Shown piece by piece: positions 24,982 to 32,582 of a DNA stretch of 64,000 nt (its first letter is position 1; each line of letters opens with the position of its first letter). The stretch lies in assembly GCA_028821575.1 (NCBI GenBank), contig JAPPFW010000061.1, positions 1 through 64,000 of the forward strand, in the 5' to 3' direction. Source of the stretch: a bacterium. GTDB lineage: Bacteria > Actinomycetota > Acidimicrobiia > Spongiisociales > Spongiisociaceae. Position numbers and translations under genes: made by a program. The notes beneath the pieces were generated by a model. The model saw only the letters and a list, made by a program, of their open reading frames with translations, searched no databases and was not told where the DNA came from.

Positions 24982-25236
24982 ATGCCGATAATCACCGTCA
25001 ACCTGTTGGAGGGCCGCTCTGCGGAGAACATCGAAAAGATGATCACCCAGGTATCGGAGGCGGCCGCGAGCAGCCTCGACGCCCCTATCGAGACGGTGCG
25101 GGTCATGGTCAACGAGATGCCGGCCCACACGTTCGGGATAGGCGGGCGTCCCGCTTCGGTGGTGATGGCCGAACGCCGCGCAGCCGCCTCGGCAACCTCC
25201 GACGGAAAGACCGAAGCCCGGGAGGAACCAGGATGA
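24982..25236 (+). CDS. 4-oxalocrotonate tautomerase
   Basis: An 84-residue tautomerase converting 2-hydroxymuconate to its 2-oxo isomer. Pro2, which becomes the catalytic N-terminal proline after Met removal, begins PIITVNLLEGRSAENIEKMI. The conserved active-site Arg is probably within the ETVRVMVNEMPAHTFGIGG segment. It is slightly longer than the classic 62-residue form, with an alanine-rich tail. It overlaps the semialdehyde dehydrogenase start (ATGA) and has GGAGCAAC before its ATG. Confidence 0.88.
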   Translation: MPIITVNLLEGRSAENIEKMITQVSEAAASSLDAPIETVRVMVNEMPAHTFGIGGRPASVVMAERRAAASATSDGKTEAREEPG

Positions 25237-26684
25237 TCACGCTAAGACACTTCATCGCAGGCGAGTTCGCCGACTCGTCCTCAGGCGAGACCTTCGAGTC
25301 GATTAGCCCGATCGACAACACACCCATCGCTACGGTCGCCAGGGGCGGCCCCGACGACGTAGACCGGGCGGTCTCGGCAGCCCGCGCCGCCTTCCCGTCC
25401 TGGGCGGGCATGGATCCCGCCGAGCGGCGCAGGATCCTGTTCCGAGTCGCCGAGGGCATCGAGGCCCGTCTCGACGAGTTGGCCCGCTGCGAGGTCCGGG
25501 ACATGGGCAAGCCGATAGGCGCCGCCCGGACCAAGGACATGCCCAGGTCGGCCCACAACTTCCGGTTCTTCGCCGAGGCCGCCGAGCACGCCGCGACCAA
25601 GGCGTTCTCCAAACCATGGGACGGGGTTCTCACCTACGAACTGCGGGAGCCGCTCGGGGTGGTGGGCGCCATCTCCCCGTGGAACTTCCCGCTGATGCTG
25701 CTGACCTGGAAGGTGGCGCCGGCGCTCGCATACGGATGCACCGTGGTGGCCAAGCCCGCCGAGCAGTCGCCTGTTACTGCAACCCTGCTGGCGGAGATCT
25801 GCCGTGACGCGGGAGTGCCCGACGGAGTGTTCAACCTGGTCCACGGCTTCGGACCCGGGGAGGCCGGTGAGGCACTGGTCGCCCATCCCGATGTGGAGGC
25901 CATCACGTTTACTGGAGAGTCAGCGACGGGCAGGGCGATCATGGCCACCGCCGCTCCCAGCCTGAAGAAACTCTCCTTCGAGCTGGGCGGTAACTCACCC
26001 AACATCGTCTGCGCCGACGCGGACCTTGACAAGGCGGTGGCCGGATCGCTGAAGGGCATCTTCACGAACCAGGGCGAGGTGTGTCTCGCCGGGGCGCGAC
26101 TACTCGTCGAGAGACCCATCTACGACGAGTTCGTGGCCCGAATGGTGGCTGGGGCGGAAGGCTACGTGGTGGGCAACCCGCTAGACCCGGCCACCGGGAT
26201 GGGACCGCTCGTCTCGACCGAGCACATGGAGAAGGTCCTGTCCTACATCGATCTGGCCGTAGAGGAGGGGGCCAAGCTGATGACCGGCGGCTACCGGATC
26301 ACGGACGGGGAGCTAGCCAGGGGCAACTACGTGGCGCCAACCGTATTCGCCGACGCCGACAACCACATGCGGTCGTGCCAGGACGAGATATTCGGACCGG
26401 TGGAGATGGTCATCCCCTTCGACGACTTGGACGAGGCGATCGAGGTGGCGAATGCCACCCGCTACGGACTGGCCGGGATGGTCTGGACCACCAACGTGAA
26501 CACCGCCCACAGGGTGGCGCGTGAGGTGAAGGCGGGCACCATGTGGGTGAACTGCTTCTTTGTCCGGGACCTGAGAGCGCCCTTCGGCGGCTACGGGGAC
26601 TCCGGGATCGGCCGGGAGGGCGGCGATTACAGCTACGAATTCTTCACGGAGTCGAAGGCCGTGGTCATGAAGCTGGACGCCTAG
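25233..26684 (+). CDS. dmpC: 2-hydroxymuconic semialdehyde dehydrogenase
   Basis: A 483-residue aldehyde dehydrogenase oxidising the ring-cleavage product 2-hydroxymuconic semialdehyde to 2-hydroxymuconate with NAD. Glu250 (FELGGNSPN) and Cys284 (NQGEVCLAG) are 34 residues apart, the standard ALDH geometry, and SPWNFPL near 150 and FGPVEMVIPFDD near 380 are present. Family members in meta operons share GGYGDSGIGREGG near the end. No semialdehyde hydrolase (DmpD) gene is seen, so flux goes only through this dehydrogenase branch, which suits catechol and 4-substituted catechols. Confidence 0.88.
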   Translation: MITLRHFIAGEFADSSSGETFESISPIDNTPIATVARGGPDDVDRAVSAARAAFPSWAGMDPAERRRILFRVAEGIEARLDELARCEVRDMGKPIGAARTKDMPRSAHNFRFFAEAAEHAATKAFSKPWDGVLTYELREPLGVVGAISPWNFPLMLLTWKVAPALAYGCTVVAKPAEQSPVTATLLAEICRDAGVPDGVFNLVHGFGPGEAGEALVAHPDVEAITFTGESATGRAIMATAAPSLKKLSFELGGNSPNIVCADADLDKAVAGSLKGIFTNQGEVCLAGARLLVERPIYDEFVARMVAGAEGYVVGNPLDPATGMGPLVSTEHMEKVLSYIDLAVEEGAKLMTGGYRITDGELARGNYVAPTVFADADNHMRSCQDEIFGPVEMVIPFDDLDEAIEVANATRYGLAGMVWTTNVNTAHRVAREVKAGTMWVNCFFVRDLRAPFGGYGDSGIGREGGDYSYEFFTESKAVVMKLDA

Positions 26685-26719
26685 GAGCGTGCTGTGTCTG
26701 CGAGAGACCGCTGACGCTC

Positions 26720-27091
26720 GTGCCCACGGTTAGCGCCGGCGCATTGCACGACCTGCCACCCAACAGTTGCGTTGCTATCGCGGGAGACCGAGCGGTGGTC
26801 GTCCGGGTTGACGACCAGGCATACGCATACCGGAACGAGTGCCTCCATCAGGCATCCCCGCTGGCCGGGGGGCTGGTGAAGAACGGGGTGATCACCTGCC
26901 CCCTCCATTTCTGGCGCTACGACGCCACGACCGGGGTCAAGTGCGGCGAACCGGAACTCCGGCTCGACTCCTACCCGGTGAGGCTCGAGTCCGGAACGGT
27001 GCTGGTCGAGATGCCCGAGCCGGCACCGGTTCGATCGATGCGGGAGACGATGCTCGACCACGCCCGGGAGTGGGATCGCGGGGATGGCTGA
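26720..27091 (+). CDS. Rieske [2Fe-2S] ferredoxin
   Basis: A 123-residue Rieske protein, the electron donor type used by ring-hydroxylating oxygenases. The cluster ligands are in CLHQ (near 43-45) and CPLHFW (near 60-63). It lacks a signal peptide or membrane anchor, so it is a soluble carrier rather than part of a bc complex. It starts with GTG 35 bases after dmpC and overlaps the next gene by eight bases. I infer that it feeds the Rieske oxygenase encoded at 10480-11790; the required NADH reductase is not in the window. Confidence 0.82.
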   Translation: MPTVSAGALHDLPPNSCVAIAGDRAVVVRVDDQAYAYRNECLHQASPLAGGLVKNGVITCPLHFWRYDATTGVKCGEPELRLDSYPVRLESGTVLVEMPEPAPVRSMRETMLDHAREWDRGDG

Positions 27092-27734
27092 AATCCGGGC
27101 CGTCATCTGGGACATGGGTGGCATCCTCTACCCGACCCCATTCGAACTGCTCGACGGTCTGGAAGCTTCGAGTGGTTGGGCTCCGGGCACCCTGCCCCGG
27201 GGACCCTTCTCACCTGAGGGTGATCCCGAATACGCGAAGTGCTCGACCGGGGAACTGGCCGAGAGTGAGTACTGGAGGAGGTACCAGCAGGCCAGCGCCG
27301 CCAACGGCCACCCCCTCGACCTGAAGCGGGAGATCGACTGGACCGGTACGGAACGGCCGGAAGTGATGGCCACTATCGAGACCCTCGGGCGACGGTTCCG
27401 CCAAGCCACCCTGTCGAACGACTCGAGTGAATGGTTGGGGTACGGATGGTGGGACTCCTGGCCCTTCGCCCACCTGTTCTGCCACGTCATCGACGTGGTG
27501 ACCCTCGGGGTCCGCAAACCGCATCCCGTCGCTTACACGACCACCGCCGAGCGAATGGGCCTCGATGTCGCTGAGTGCCTGTTCGTGGACGACATGCAGA
27601 TCAACATCGAGGGCGCCGAAGCCGTCGGCATGCCCGGCTTCTTCTTCGACCACACCGAGGTGGCCACCAGCTGCTCGCGCCTCGTGAGCTACCTGGACCG
27701 CGGCTATGCCCGACAGAGGGAAATATACCGCTAA
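27084..27734 (+). CDS. HAD family hydrolase
   Basis: A 216-residue haloacid-dehalogenase superfamily protein. Motif I is VIWDMGGIL, with the nucleophile Asp but Gly at the usual second Asp, as in many DFGGV-type members; motif II is TLSND, motif III lies around VRKPHPVAY and motif IV is LFVDDMQINIEGAEAVGM. It may be a phosphatase or hydrolase of a small molecule. It overlaps the ferredoxin gene and so belongs to the meta-cleavage operon. It resembles the HAD gene at 30383-31027 on the other strand, including the DDxxxNIEGAE motif IV. Confidence 0.8.
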   Translation: MAEIRAVIWDMGGILYPTPFELLDGLEASSGWAPGTLPRGPFSPEGDPEYAKCSTGELAESEYWRRYQQASAANGHPLDLKREIDWTGTERPEVMATIETLGRRFRQATLSNDSSEWLGYGWWDSWPFAHLFCHVIDVVTLGVRKPHPVAYTTTAERMGLDVAECLFVDDMQINIEGAEAVGMPGFFFDHTEVATSCSRLVSYLDRGYARQREIYR

Positions 27735-27742
27735 CAAGCGTC

Positions 27743-27771
27743 TAGACATCTCCATCATGGCTCTGTACATT
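27743..27771 (+). promoter_or_regulatory. Leaderless promoter of the toxin-antitoxin pair
   Basis: TAGACA (27743-27748) and TACATT (27766-27771) are 17 bases apart. The ATG at 27779 begins seven bases after the -10, so the predicted transcription start is at or next to the ATG. GTACATTGTAC here is palindromic about one central base and may be an operator. Confidence 0.55.
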
Positions 27772-27778
27772 GTACTGT

Positions 27779-28159
27779 ATGGATGCCAAACTTCTTGCTG
27801 ACTCGTTGGACGACGGCATGGTCGAGCCCTCGCGGATGCCCGATACCCCGCGTCGCGACGAGGACGGGGATCAGACGGTTCGGGCCGGGCATCGGTCTAC
27901 CGGGCCACCAGAGCCATCAGGACTCGTAGCGATCCAGATCATCAGCATGGGCGGCCCTGCGGATCCCGTGCTGGCCGACGCCATGGAGAAGGCATTCGAG
28001 GCGTTGGACCGGAACCCGAACGACCTCCACAACAATCCGGAGAAGCGGCGCGAAGCGGCGAAGGGATTCCGCAGGCTGATGGAGGAGTGGCAGGCGGAGA
28101 ACGGGGCCTTCACCGAGGAGGAGCTCCGGCGGGGCCGCGCCATCCTTGGTAGACCGTGA
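27779..28159 (+). CDS. Putative antitoxin of a VapBC-like pair
   Basis: A 126-residue protein preceding a PIN-domain toxin gene and overlapping it as GTGA. The first 40 residues are charged and probably disordered. From about 55 on it is helical (PVLADAMEKAFEALDRNPNDL, KRREAAKGFRRLMEEWQAENG). No known DNA-binding fold is recognised, so the antitoxin role rests on position. ATG 27779 is chosen because the promoter lies immediately upstream; TTG 27770 would fall inside the -10. Confidence 0.6.
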   Translation: MDAKLLADSLDDGMVEPSRMPDTPRRDEDGDQTVRAGHRSTGPPEPSGLVAIQIISMGGPADPVLADAMEKAFEALDRNPNDLHNNPEKRREAAKGFRRLMEEWQAENGAFTEEELRRGRAILGRP

Positions 28160-28551
28160 CTCTCGTGCTCGATGCCGGCGCTCTGATCCAAGTGGACCGC
28201 GGCAACCGAACCATACTGTCCGCACTCGATACCGCTTTCGACAAGGGCGAAGTTGTCGATGTTCCCACCGGCGTGATCGGCCAGGCCTGGAGGAACCCAG
28301 ACCGTCAAGCCGTGCTGTCGCGAATGCTCAAGCGATGCAACGAGGTCGATCTCGACGGAGCGATAGCTCGCGCCTGCGGCCAGCTATGCGGCCGGGCGGC
28401 CACGAACGATGTGATAGATGCGTCTGTCGCGCTCGCGGTGGCACGCGCTCGGCGCTCGGGCAAAGAGGTCACGTTGCTGACATCGGACTCCGATGAGTTG
28501 GGGATGCTGCTCTCTGTGCTGGATGCACGAGCCCGAATCATCGAAGTGTGA
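28156..28551 (+). CDS. PIN-domain ribonuclease, VapC-like toxin
   Basis: A 131-residue PIN protein. The metal-binding acidic residues are visible in LVLDAGALIQVDRG (Asp near 5), NDVIDASVALAVAR (Asp near 79) and LLTSDSDELGMLL (Asp near 113). VapC toxins cut tRNA or rRNA and are neutralised by the partner encoded just upstream. It begins with GTG within the preceding stop. The TVLTSD end and spacing fit the family length of about 130 residues. Confidence 0.82.
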   Translation: MTLVLDAGALIQVDRGNRTILSALDTAFDKGEVVDVPTGVIGQAWRNPDRQAVLSRMLKRCNEVDLDGAIARACGQLCGRAATNDVIDASVALAVARARRSGKEVTLLTSDSDELGMLLSVLDARARIIEV

Positions 28552-28649
28552 ACTGACCAGGAGGCTTCTGGCTGCGCCCGCCTCGTAATCCATCTCGACG
28601 GAGGCGTGATACGGCGTCATCCGCCACAGGACCAGACGGAAGCTAGCCG

Positions 28650-28714
28650 TATACTGCGGCGATCCCGGCGGCGGGAAGAGTCCACAATGGTTCCCGGCCT
28701 GCCCGGGAACCATT
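28650..28714 (+). promoter_or_regulatory. Promoter -10 and 12-bp hairpin in the leader of the symporter gene
   Basis: TATACT (28650-28655) is a good -10 element; the -35 is weak. The leader then contains a perfect 12-bp inverted repeat, AATGGTTCCCGG / CCGGGAACCATT (28686-28697 and 28703-28714), with a five-base loop, ending 28 bases before the symporter ATG. There is no T-run after it. It may be an operator or an RNA control stem. Confidence 0.5.
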
Positions 28715-28742
28715 ACGAATCACGGCACAGGGTGGCCCTCGC

Positions 28743-30326
28743 ATGTCTGAATGGGTTTGGATACTGATCGTTTTCGTCCTGTACTTCTGCATCCTTATCG
28801 GTATCGCCGCCTACCGGTCGAATCGCATGACGACCATGGGCGACTACGTCCTCGGTGGCCGCAGGCTCGGCAGTTTCACCGCTGCCCTCAGCGCCGGTTC
28901 CTCCTCTGCTAGTGGCTGGACGATGCTGGTGTTGCCGGCGCTTGCCTTCGCGGGCGGTCTCATGCATCTCTGGACCGCGGTCTTCATCGTTCTGGGCATG
29001 TGGCTTGCCTGGATCGTCACCGCCAAGCGGCTGCGCCGCTACACGATCAGCGCCTCCAATGCCCTGACCATCCCGGAGTTCTGGGAGAAGCGCTTCGGCG
29101 ACACGACCGGTGCCTTGCGGGGCCTCGCCGCCTCCATCAGCCTCTACTTCATCACGCTCTACGTTTGTTCAGGCCTGATCTCGGGCGCCAAGCTCCTCGA
29201 CGAGGTCTTCAACTTGGATGAGGCGGGCACGGGCCACGACATGGCGATTCTCATCACTCTGCTGGCGGTCCTCTCGTACACTTTCATAGGCGGGTTTCTC
29301 GCCGTCTCGCGCACCGACGTGTTCCAAGCTCTGATCATGCTGGGCGGATTCGTCATCATCCCCATGACCCTCATGGTGATCAGCAGCAACCCCTTCGAGA
29401 GCCTCGGATCAGCCGCTCCCGGATTCTGGAACCCGTTCACCGACACGGACGGCAAGACGCTGGGCTTGCTGACGTACGTCTCCGCGCTCGGGTGGGGGCT
29501 GGGCAGCTTCGGATCTCTCCGCCTTCTGGCACGGTTCATGGCGATGAAGGACGAGGGCCAGATCCCTCAGAGCACCTACATAGCCGTGGGCTGGGGCGGC
29601 CTCATGTTCTTCCTGGGGCTGCTGATGGGTTTGGTCGCCGCCCCGGCGCTGGCCGCCCGCGGCGTGGGCATTCCCGACGCGGAACGGCTCTATCTCGTGG
29701 TCTCGTCGGTCTTCTTCCACCCCATCGTGGGCGGCCTGCTGCTGACGGGCGTGGTAGCCGCCGTCATGAGCACCGCCGACTCGCAACTGTTGCTGGCTTC
29801 CGCCATCGCTTCGAGCGACGTGCCGTGGCTGAAGCGGATCACCGAGCAGATGCGAACCGGGGGGCGCGTGGCGATGGGAAGGTTGCTGCTCGTCACGGTC
29901 GGTGCGCTGGCCGCCGTGGTCTCGATCGTCTCGCCGGACTCGGTCTTCGCCCTCGTCTCACTCGCCTGGGGCGGCATGGGCGCAGCATTCGGCCCGGTTA
30001 CCGTCCTGGCCCTCTACTGGAGACGCTTCAACCTGGCCGGGGCCTTCACCGGACTCATATCGGGCACTGCCGTCTCCACCTTCTGGTGGCTGATGGACCT
30101 CGGCAACCAGGGACTGCTCAACCTGACCGAGTCTCTCGGCTTCGCTTCCATGGTCAGGAGCTTCCAGGAGATCGGCATATGGGAGATCAACCCGGCCGTT
30201 CCGGGTGTAGCGGCCGCGACCGTCCTGGCGGTCGTGGCGACCTTGCTGACCTCTCCCCCCTCCGAGGAGATTACCCATCTCTTCGACGAGGTCAACAGCC
30301 CGGACTGGGTGGACCTCACACGATAG
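28743..30326 (+). CDS. Sodium:solute symporter, sodium/proline (PutP-like)
   Basis: A 527-residue membrane transporter of the SSS family with about 13 hydrophobic segments. Characteristic pieces are GDYVLGGRRLGSFTAALSAGSSSASGWTMLVLPALAF near 38-75, where PutP has its sodium and proline site, and NALTIPEFWEKRFGD near 107. It probably takes up proline or a related solute with sodium at the inner membrane. It stands alone with its own promoter. The PutP label is by similarity of the N-terminal half; other SSS substrates are possible. Confidence 0.82.
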   Translation: MSEWVWILIVFVLYFCILIGIAAYRSNRMTTMGDYVLGGRRLGSFTAALSAGSSSASGWTMLVLPALAFAGGLMHLWTAVFIVLGMWLAWIVTAKRLRRYTISASNALTIPEFWEKRFGDTTGALRGLAASISLYFITLYVCSGLISGAKLLDEVFNLDEAGTGHDMAILITLLAVLSYTFIGGFLAVSRTDVFQALIMLGGFVIIPMTLMVISSNPFESLGSAAPGFWNPFTDTDGKTLGLLTYVSALGWGLGSFGSLRLLARFMAMKDEGQIPQSTYIAVGWGGLMFFLGLLMGLVAAPALAARGVGIPDAERLYLVVSSVFFHPIVGGLLLTGVVAAVMSTADSQLLLASAIASSDVPWLKRITEQMRTGGRVAMGRLLLVTVGALAAVVSIVSPDSVFALVSLAWGGMGAAFGPVTVLALYWRRFNLAGAFTGLISGTAVSTFWWLMDLGNQGLLNLTESLGFASMVRSFQEIGIWEINPAVPGVAAATVLAVVATLLTSPPSEEITHLFDEVNSPDWVDLTR

Positions 30327-30367
30327 GCCGGTGGCCGGTGGCCGGTGGCCGGTGGCCGGTGGCCGGT
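30326..30367. repeat. Perfect 7-bp tandem repeat (GGCCGGT) x6
   Basis: Six perfect copies of GGCCGGT run from the symporter stop codon onward and are followed by one degenerate unit (GGCTGAT). This is the cleanest heptamer tract in the window and sits between two convergent genes. Copy number may vary between isolates. Confidence 0.85.
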
Positions 30368-30382
30368 GGCTGATGGCCGAGA

Positions 30383-31027
30383 CTAGGAGACTGCGTCCAG
30401 CACCCGCCTGATCGAGGTCGGGCGGTCGAGGACATCAAAGTGGACTGCTTGCATGCCTACATTCTCGGCGCCTTCGATGTTGACGGGTTGGTCGTCGACG
30501 AAGAGCACCTGGTTGGTGGGCAGACCCAAGCCGTCGAGCACGCGCCGGTATCCCCTCGGGTCGGGCTTGAGAATGCCGGTGTTGGAGAGATCCACGAACG
30601 GGTCGAACTTATCGAGCACGTCCATCCGCTCGATCCAGGCAGGGTCGTGGAAGCGGCTGAGGTCGTTGGTCAGCGCCGCGACCCGCAACCCGCTGCCGAT
30701 CAGCGTTCGGCGCAACTGCCAAGTGTCGGGACGAAGGACCTCGTCCCTCGGCGCCTCGAAGAGGGCGTCCATCAGGCTCCGCAGGCGGTCCTCGCCGGCA
30801 TCGATCATCTCGGCGTGGCGGTCGGCTTGGCGTTGCCAGTACTCAAGTTCGGTGAACTCCCCGCCCCGGAACCTTCGCCACAGTGGATCCGCGGCGGGGT
30901 TGAAGGGTCCGGCCAGGTCGATTGCGCCCGGCGCCAGCCCGAGCCGCCGCTCGAGGCCGGGGGCCATCTCGAACGGAGTTCGGATGACCACGCCGCCGAA
31001 GTCGAACACAACTGCACGTATCGCCAT
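30383..31027 (-). CDS. HAD family hydrolase, second copy
   Basis: A 214-residue HAD protein with motif I VVFDFGGVV (residues 6-14), TNDLSRF near 137, the motif III lysine in GILKPDPRGYRRVL near 172 and motif IV LFVDDQPVNIEGAENVGM near 190. This DFGGV variant is common in HAD-IA phosphatases and epoxide-hydrolase-like proteins. It shares an overall plan with the HAD protein at 27084-27734, including PFEM/PFEL after motif I and a GPF-N/S-P-ADP/GDP loop, so the two are probably paralogues. The substrate is unknown. Confidence 0.82.
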   Translation of the reverse strand: MAIRAVVFDFGGVVIRTPFEMAPGLERRLGLAPGAIDLAGPFNPAADPLWRRFRGGEFTELEYWQRQADRHAEMIDAGEDRLRSLMDALFEAPRDEVLRPDTWQLRRTLIGSGLRVAALTNDLSRFHDPAWIERMDVLDKFDPFVDLSNTGILKPDPRGYRRVLDGLGLPTNQVLFVDDQPVNIEGAENVGMQAVHFDVLDRPTSIRRVLDAVS

Positions 31028-31042
31028 GAGCCGGCGACCACG

Positions 31043-31375
31043 TTACTCCGATGCCGGCCCGCGGCGAACTCGGGGGTCGGCTCCATCTCTACTCGGCTGC
31101 CGCGAGACCACCACCGACAACTCGGGAGGTATCGGGAGCCCGCAGCCCTCCAGCGCCAGAGCCGTACCGAGGAGCGTTGTGGCAACTCCTGCTATCACTT
31201 CGGCCGCCTCTGCGCTCAGGAAGTGCCCTTGGTGCTTGCGGCGTAGATGACGGTAGAGCTCCTTGCCCACTTGTCGCTGGGCTCTGATCTCCTCCTGCAT
31301 CGTGGCCGGTAGTTGCTTTGCGAGTCCCGCATGGGGGAAGTCAGGAATCATCAATGTGTATTTCCATCTATTCAT
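31043..31375 (-). CDS. Small protein of unknown function, paralogue of the 33451-33735 product
   Basis: A 110-residue protein that I do not recognise. It starts MNRWKYTLMIPD and has a basic middle (RQVGKELYRHLRRKHQGHFLS), a helix (AAEVIAGVATTLLGTALALEG) and the ending CGLPIPPELSVVVSRQ. The product of 33451-33735 has the same plan, with RAFEAAGLPVPVEITVTTR at its end, so both belong to one small family. The last 17 residues are extra and low-complexity. Its promoter appears leaderless. No partner is evident. Confidence 0.55.
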   Translation of the reverse strand: MNRWKYTLMIPDFPHAGLAKQLPATMQEEIRAQRQVGKELYRHLRRKHQGHFLSAEAAEVIAGVATTLLGTALALEGCGLPIPPELSVVVSRQPSRDGADPRVRRGPASE

Positions 31376-31382
31376 AACGTGA

Positions 31383-31411
31383 GATATACATCACCATATA
31401 GGCCGTGACAA
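31383..31411 (-). promoter_or_regulatory. Leaderless promoter of the 31043-31375 gene
   Basis: Read on the minus strand, TTGTCA (31406-31411) and TATATC (31383-31388) are 17 bases apart, and the ATG at 31375 follows the -10 by seven bases. This is the same geometry as at 27766-27779 and 33735-33748. Confidence 0.55.
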
Positions 31412-31492
31412 GACCCCTGACATTGCTGGTGTCGTCCGTCGCCGGGAAGAAGTCAGGGCCCCAGCCACGGCGCCGGGGAGGATCCCGGAAGG

Positions 31493-32509
31493 TCAGGGAC
31501 GGTCGAGCAGGCGGGCGGGATTCTCGACCAGCATCCGGTTCAGGTCCCGTGACCCCAGCCCGAACTCTTCCCTCAGGAACGGGACGATCCGCCCCATGAC
31601 GTGGGCGTAGCCCATCCCTCCGTACGCGGTGAGCATCATCTTGAGGTGCACGTCGCCGGCCAGCACCAGCCGGTCGGCGTAGCCTTCCGAGACCAGGAGC
31701 GCAACGGCCTCCATCCGCTCGTAGTCGGTCGCGTAGTTGCCGCGGCCCGGGTAGTAGAACTCGGTGCCGAACAGGTCGTACTCGACGGTGGCGCCTGAGT
31801 CCATCAGGCCGCGGTGGTTGTCGAGGTCGAGGATCTCGTCCGAGTGGCCGAACACGACCCGGGTCGGGTCCGCTCCGTGGCGCACGAGCCAGTCGAGGAT
31901 GCGCGGAGCCTGATACTGGCCCTGCGGGTCGAGGTGGACGCTGATGGCGGCACCGGTCCGCACCGCGGCGATGGCCGAGCCTTGAAGAACCTTGAACTCG
32001 TTCTCCGTGACGGGATCCGTGGTCCCTATCTCACCGATGATTGCCGGACGGATGCCCGTCCCGTCCAACCCGTTGTCCAGTTCATCGATGAAGTAGGCCG
32101 CCACGTCCTCCGCCGATACCTCGCGGATCCATGGAGGATGGCTCGGTCCACGGTAGAAGCCGCACCCCAGCATGATGTGGACCCCGCTGCGTTCCGAGAT
32201 GGCTGGCAACTCGGCCACGCGCCGACCGATCCCGATGGGGGTCACGTCGACGAGACCCCGGCCTCCCGCTGCGTGGAACCGCCGTAGCTCGGCGACCGTG
32301 ATCTCCGGATCGTCTAGCGAGAGGTTGAACCTGTTCGACACTGCGTTCCAGCGGAGGTCGCCTAACTGGTCGATGGTTATGGGACGGTCGACTGTCTCGG
32401 TGTCGGGATCGTCGAGAGCTTCCACCGCATTGATGAGCAGGTGCTCGTGCATGGTGGTCGGCCCGAGATCCCGGGGATCGATGGGTCCGAGAACGGTGTT
32501 GATAGGCAT
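31493..32509 (-). CDS. Phosphotriesterase-like metal hydrolase
   Basis: A 338-residue TIM-barrel hydrolase of the phosphotriesterase family. Metal ligands are visible in TMHEHLLIN (His-x-His near 20-22), SVHLDPQGQ (His near 190), VFGHSDEI (His near 219) and LAGDVHLK (Asp near 285). At the usual bridging-lysine position the sequence reads IIGEIG, so a Glu may bridge the metals instead. Most relatives are lactonases or esterases rather than true pesticide hydrolases. It diverges from the SDR gene across 73 bases that contain a near-palindrome. Confidence 0.8.
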   Translation of the reverse strand: MPINTVLGPIDPRDLGPTTMHEHLLINAVEALDDPDTETVDRPITIDQLGDLRWNAVSNRFNLSLDDPEITVAELRRFHAAGGRGLVDVTPIGIGRRVAELPAISERSGVHIMLGCGFYRGPSHPPWIREVSAEDVAAYFIDELDNGLDGTGIRPAIIGEIGTTDPVTENEFKVLQGSAIAAVRTGAAISVHLDPQGQYQAPRILDWLVRHGADPTRVVFGHSDEILDLDNHRGLMDSGATVEYDLFGTEFYYPGRGNYATDYERMEAVALLVSEGYADRLVLAGDVHLKMMLTAYGGMGYAHVMGRIVPFLREEFGLGSRDLNRMLVENPARLLDRP

Positions 32510-32550
32510 GGTGTGGTCCGTTGCCGGTTGTCGGCAATACTGGGCCCTTA

Positions 32551-32566
32551 GTTGGCGATCGTCAAC
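32551..32566. promoter_or_regulatory. Near-palindrome between divergent hydrolase and SDR genes
   Basis: GTTGGCGATCGTCAAC is self-complementary at 14 of 16 positions and lies in the 73-base divergent gap. It is a candidate operator controlling one or both genes. A second inverted repeat (TTGCCG / CGGCAA) is at 32521-32537. Confidence 0.4.
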
Positions 32567-32582
32567 CTAATGTGGGGTGGAG

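Noticed and set aside
20645-27091. A homoprotocatechuate (hpa) pathway instead of a catechol pathway
   Set aside because: The ring-cleavage enzymes are of the catechol 2,3-dioxygenase type and the aldolase/dehydrogenase pair is DmpFG-like; hpa pathways end in HpcH aldolase and succinic semialdehyde.
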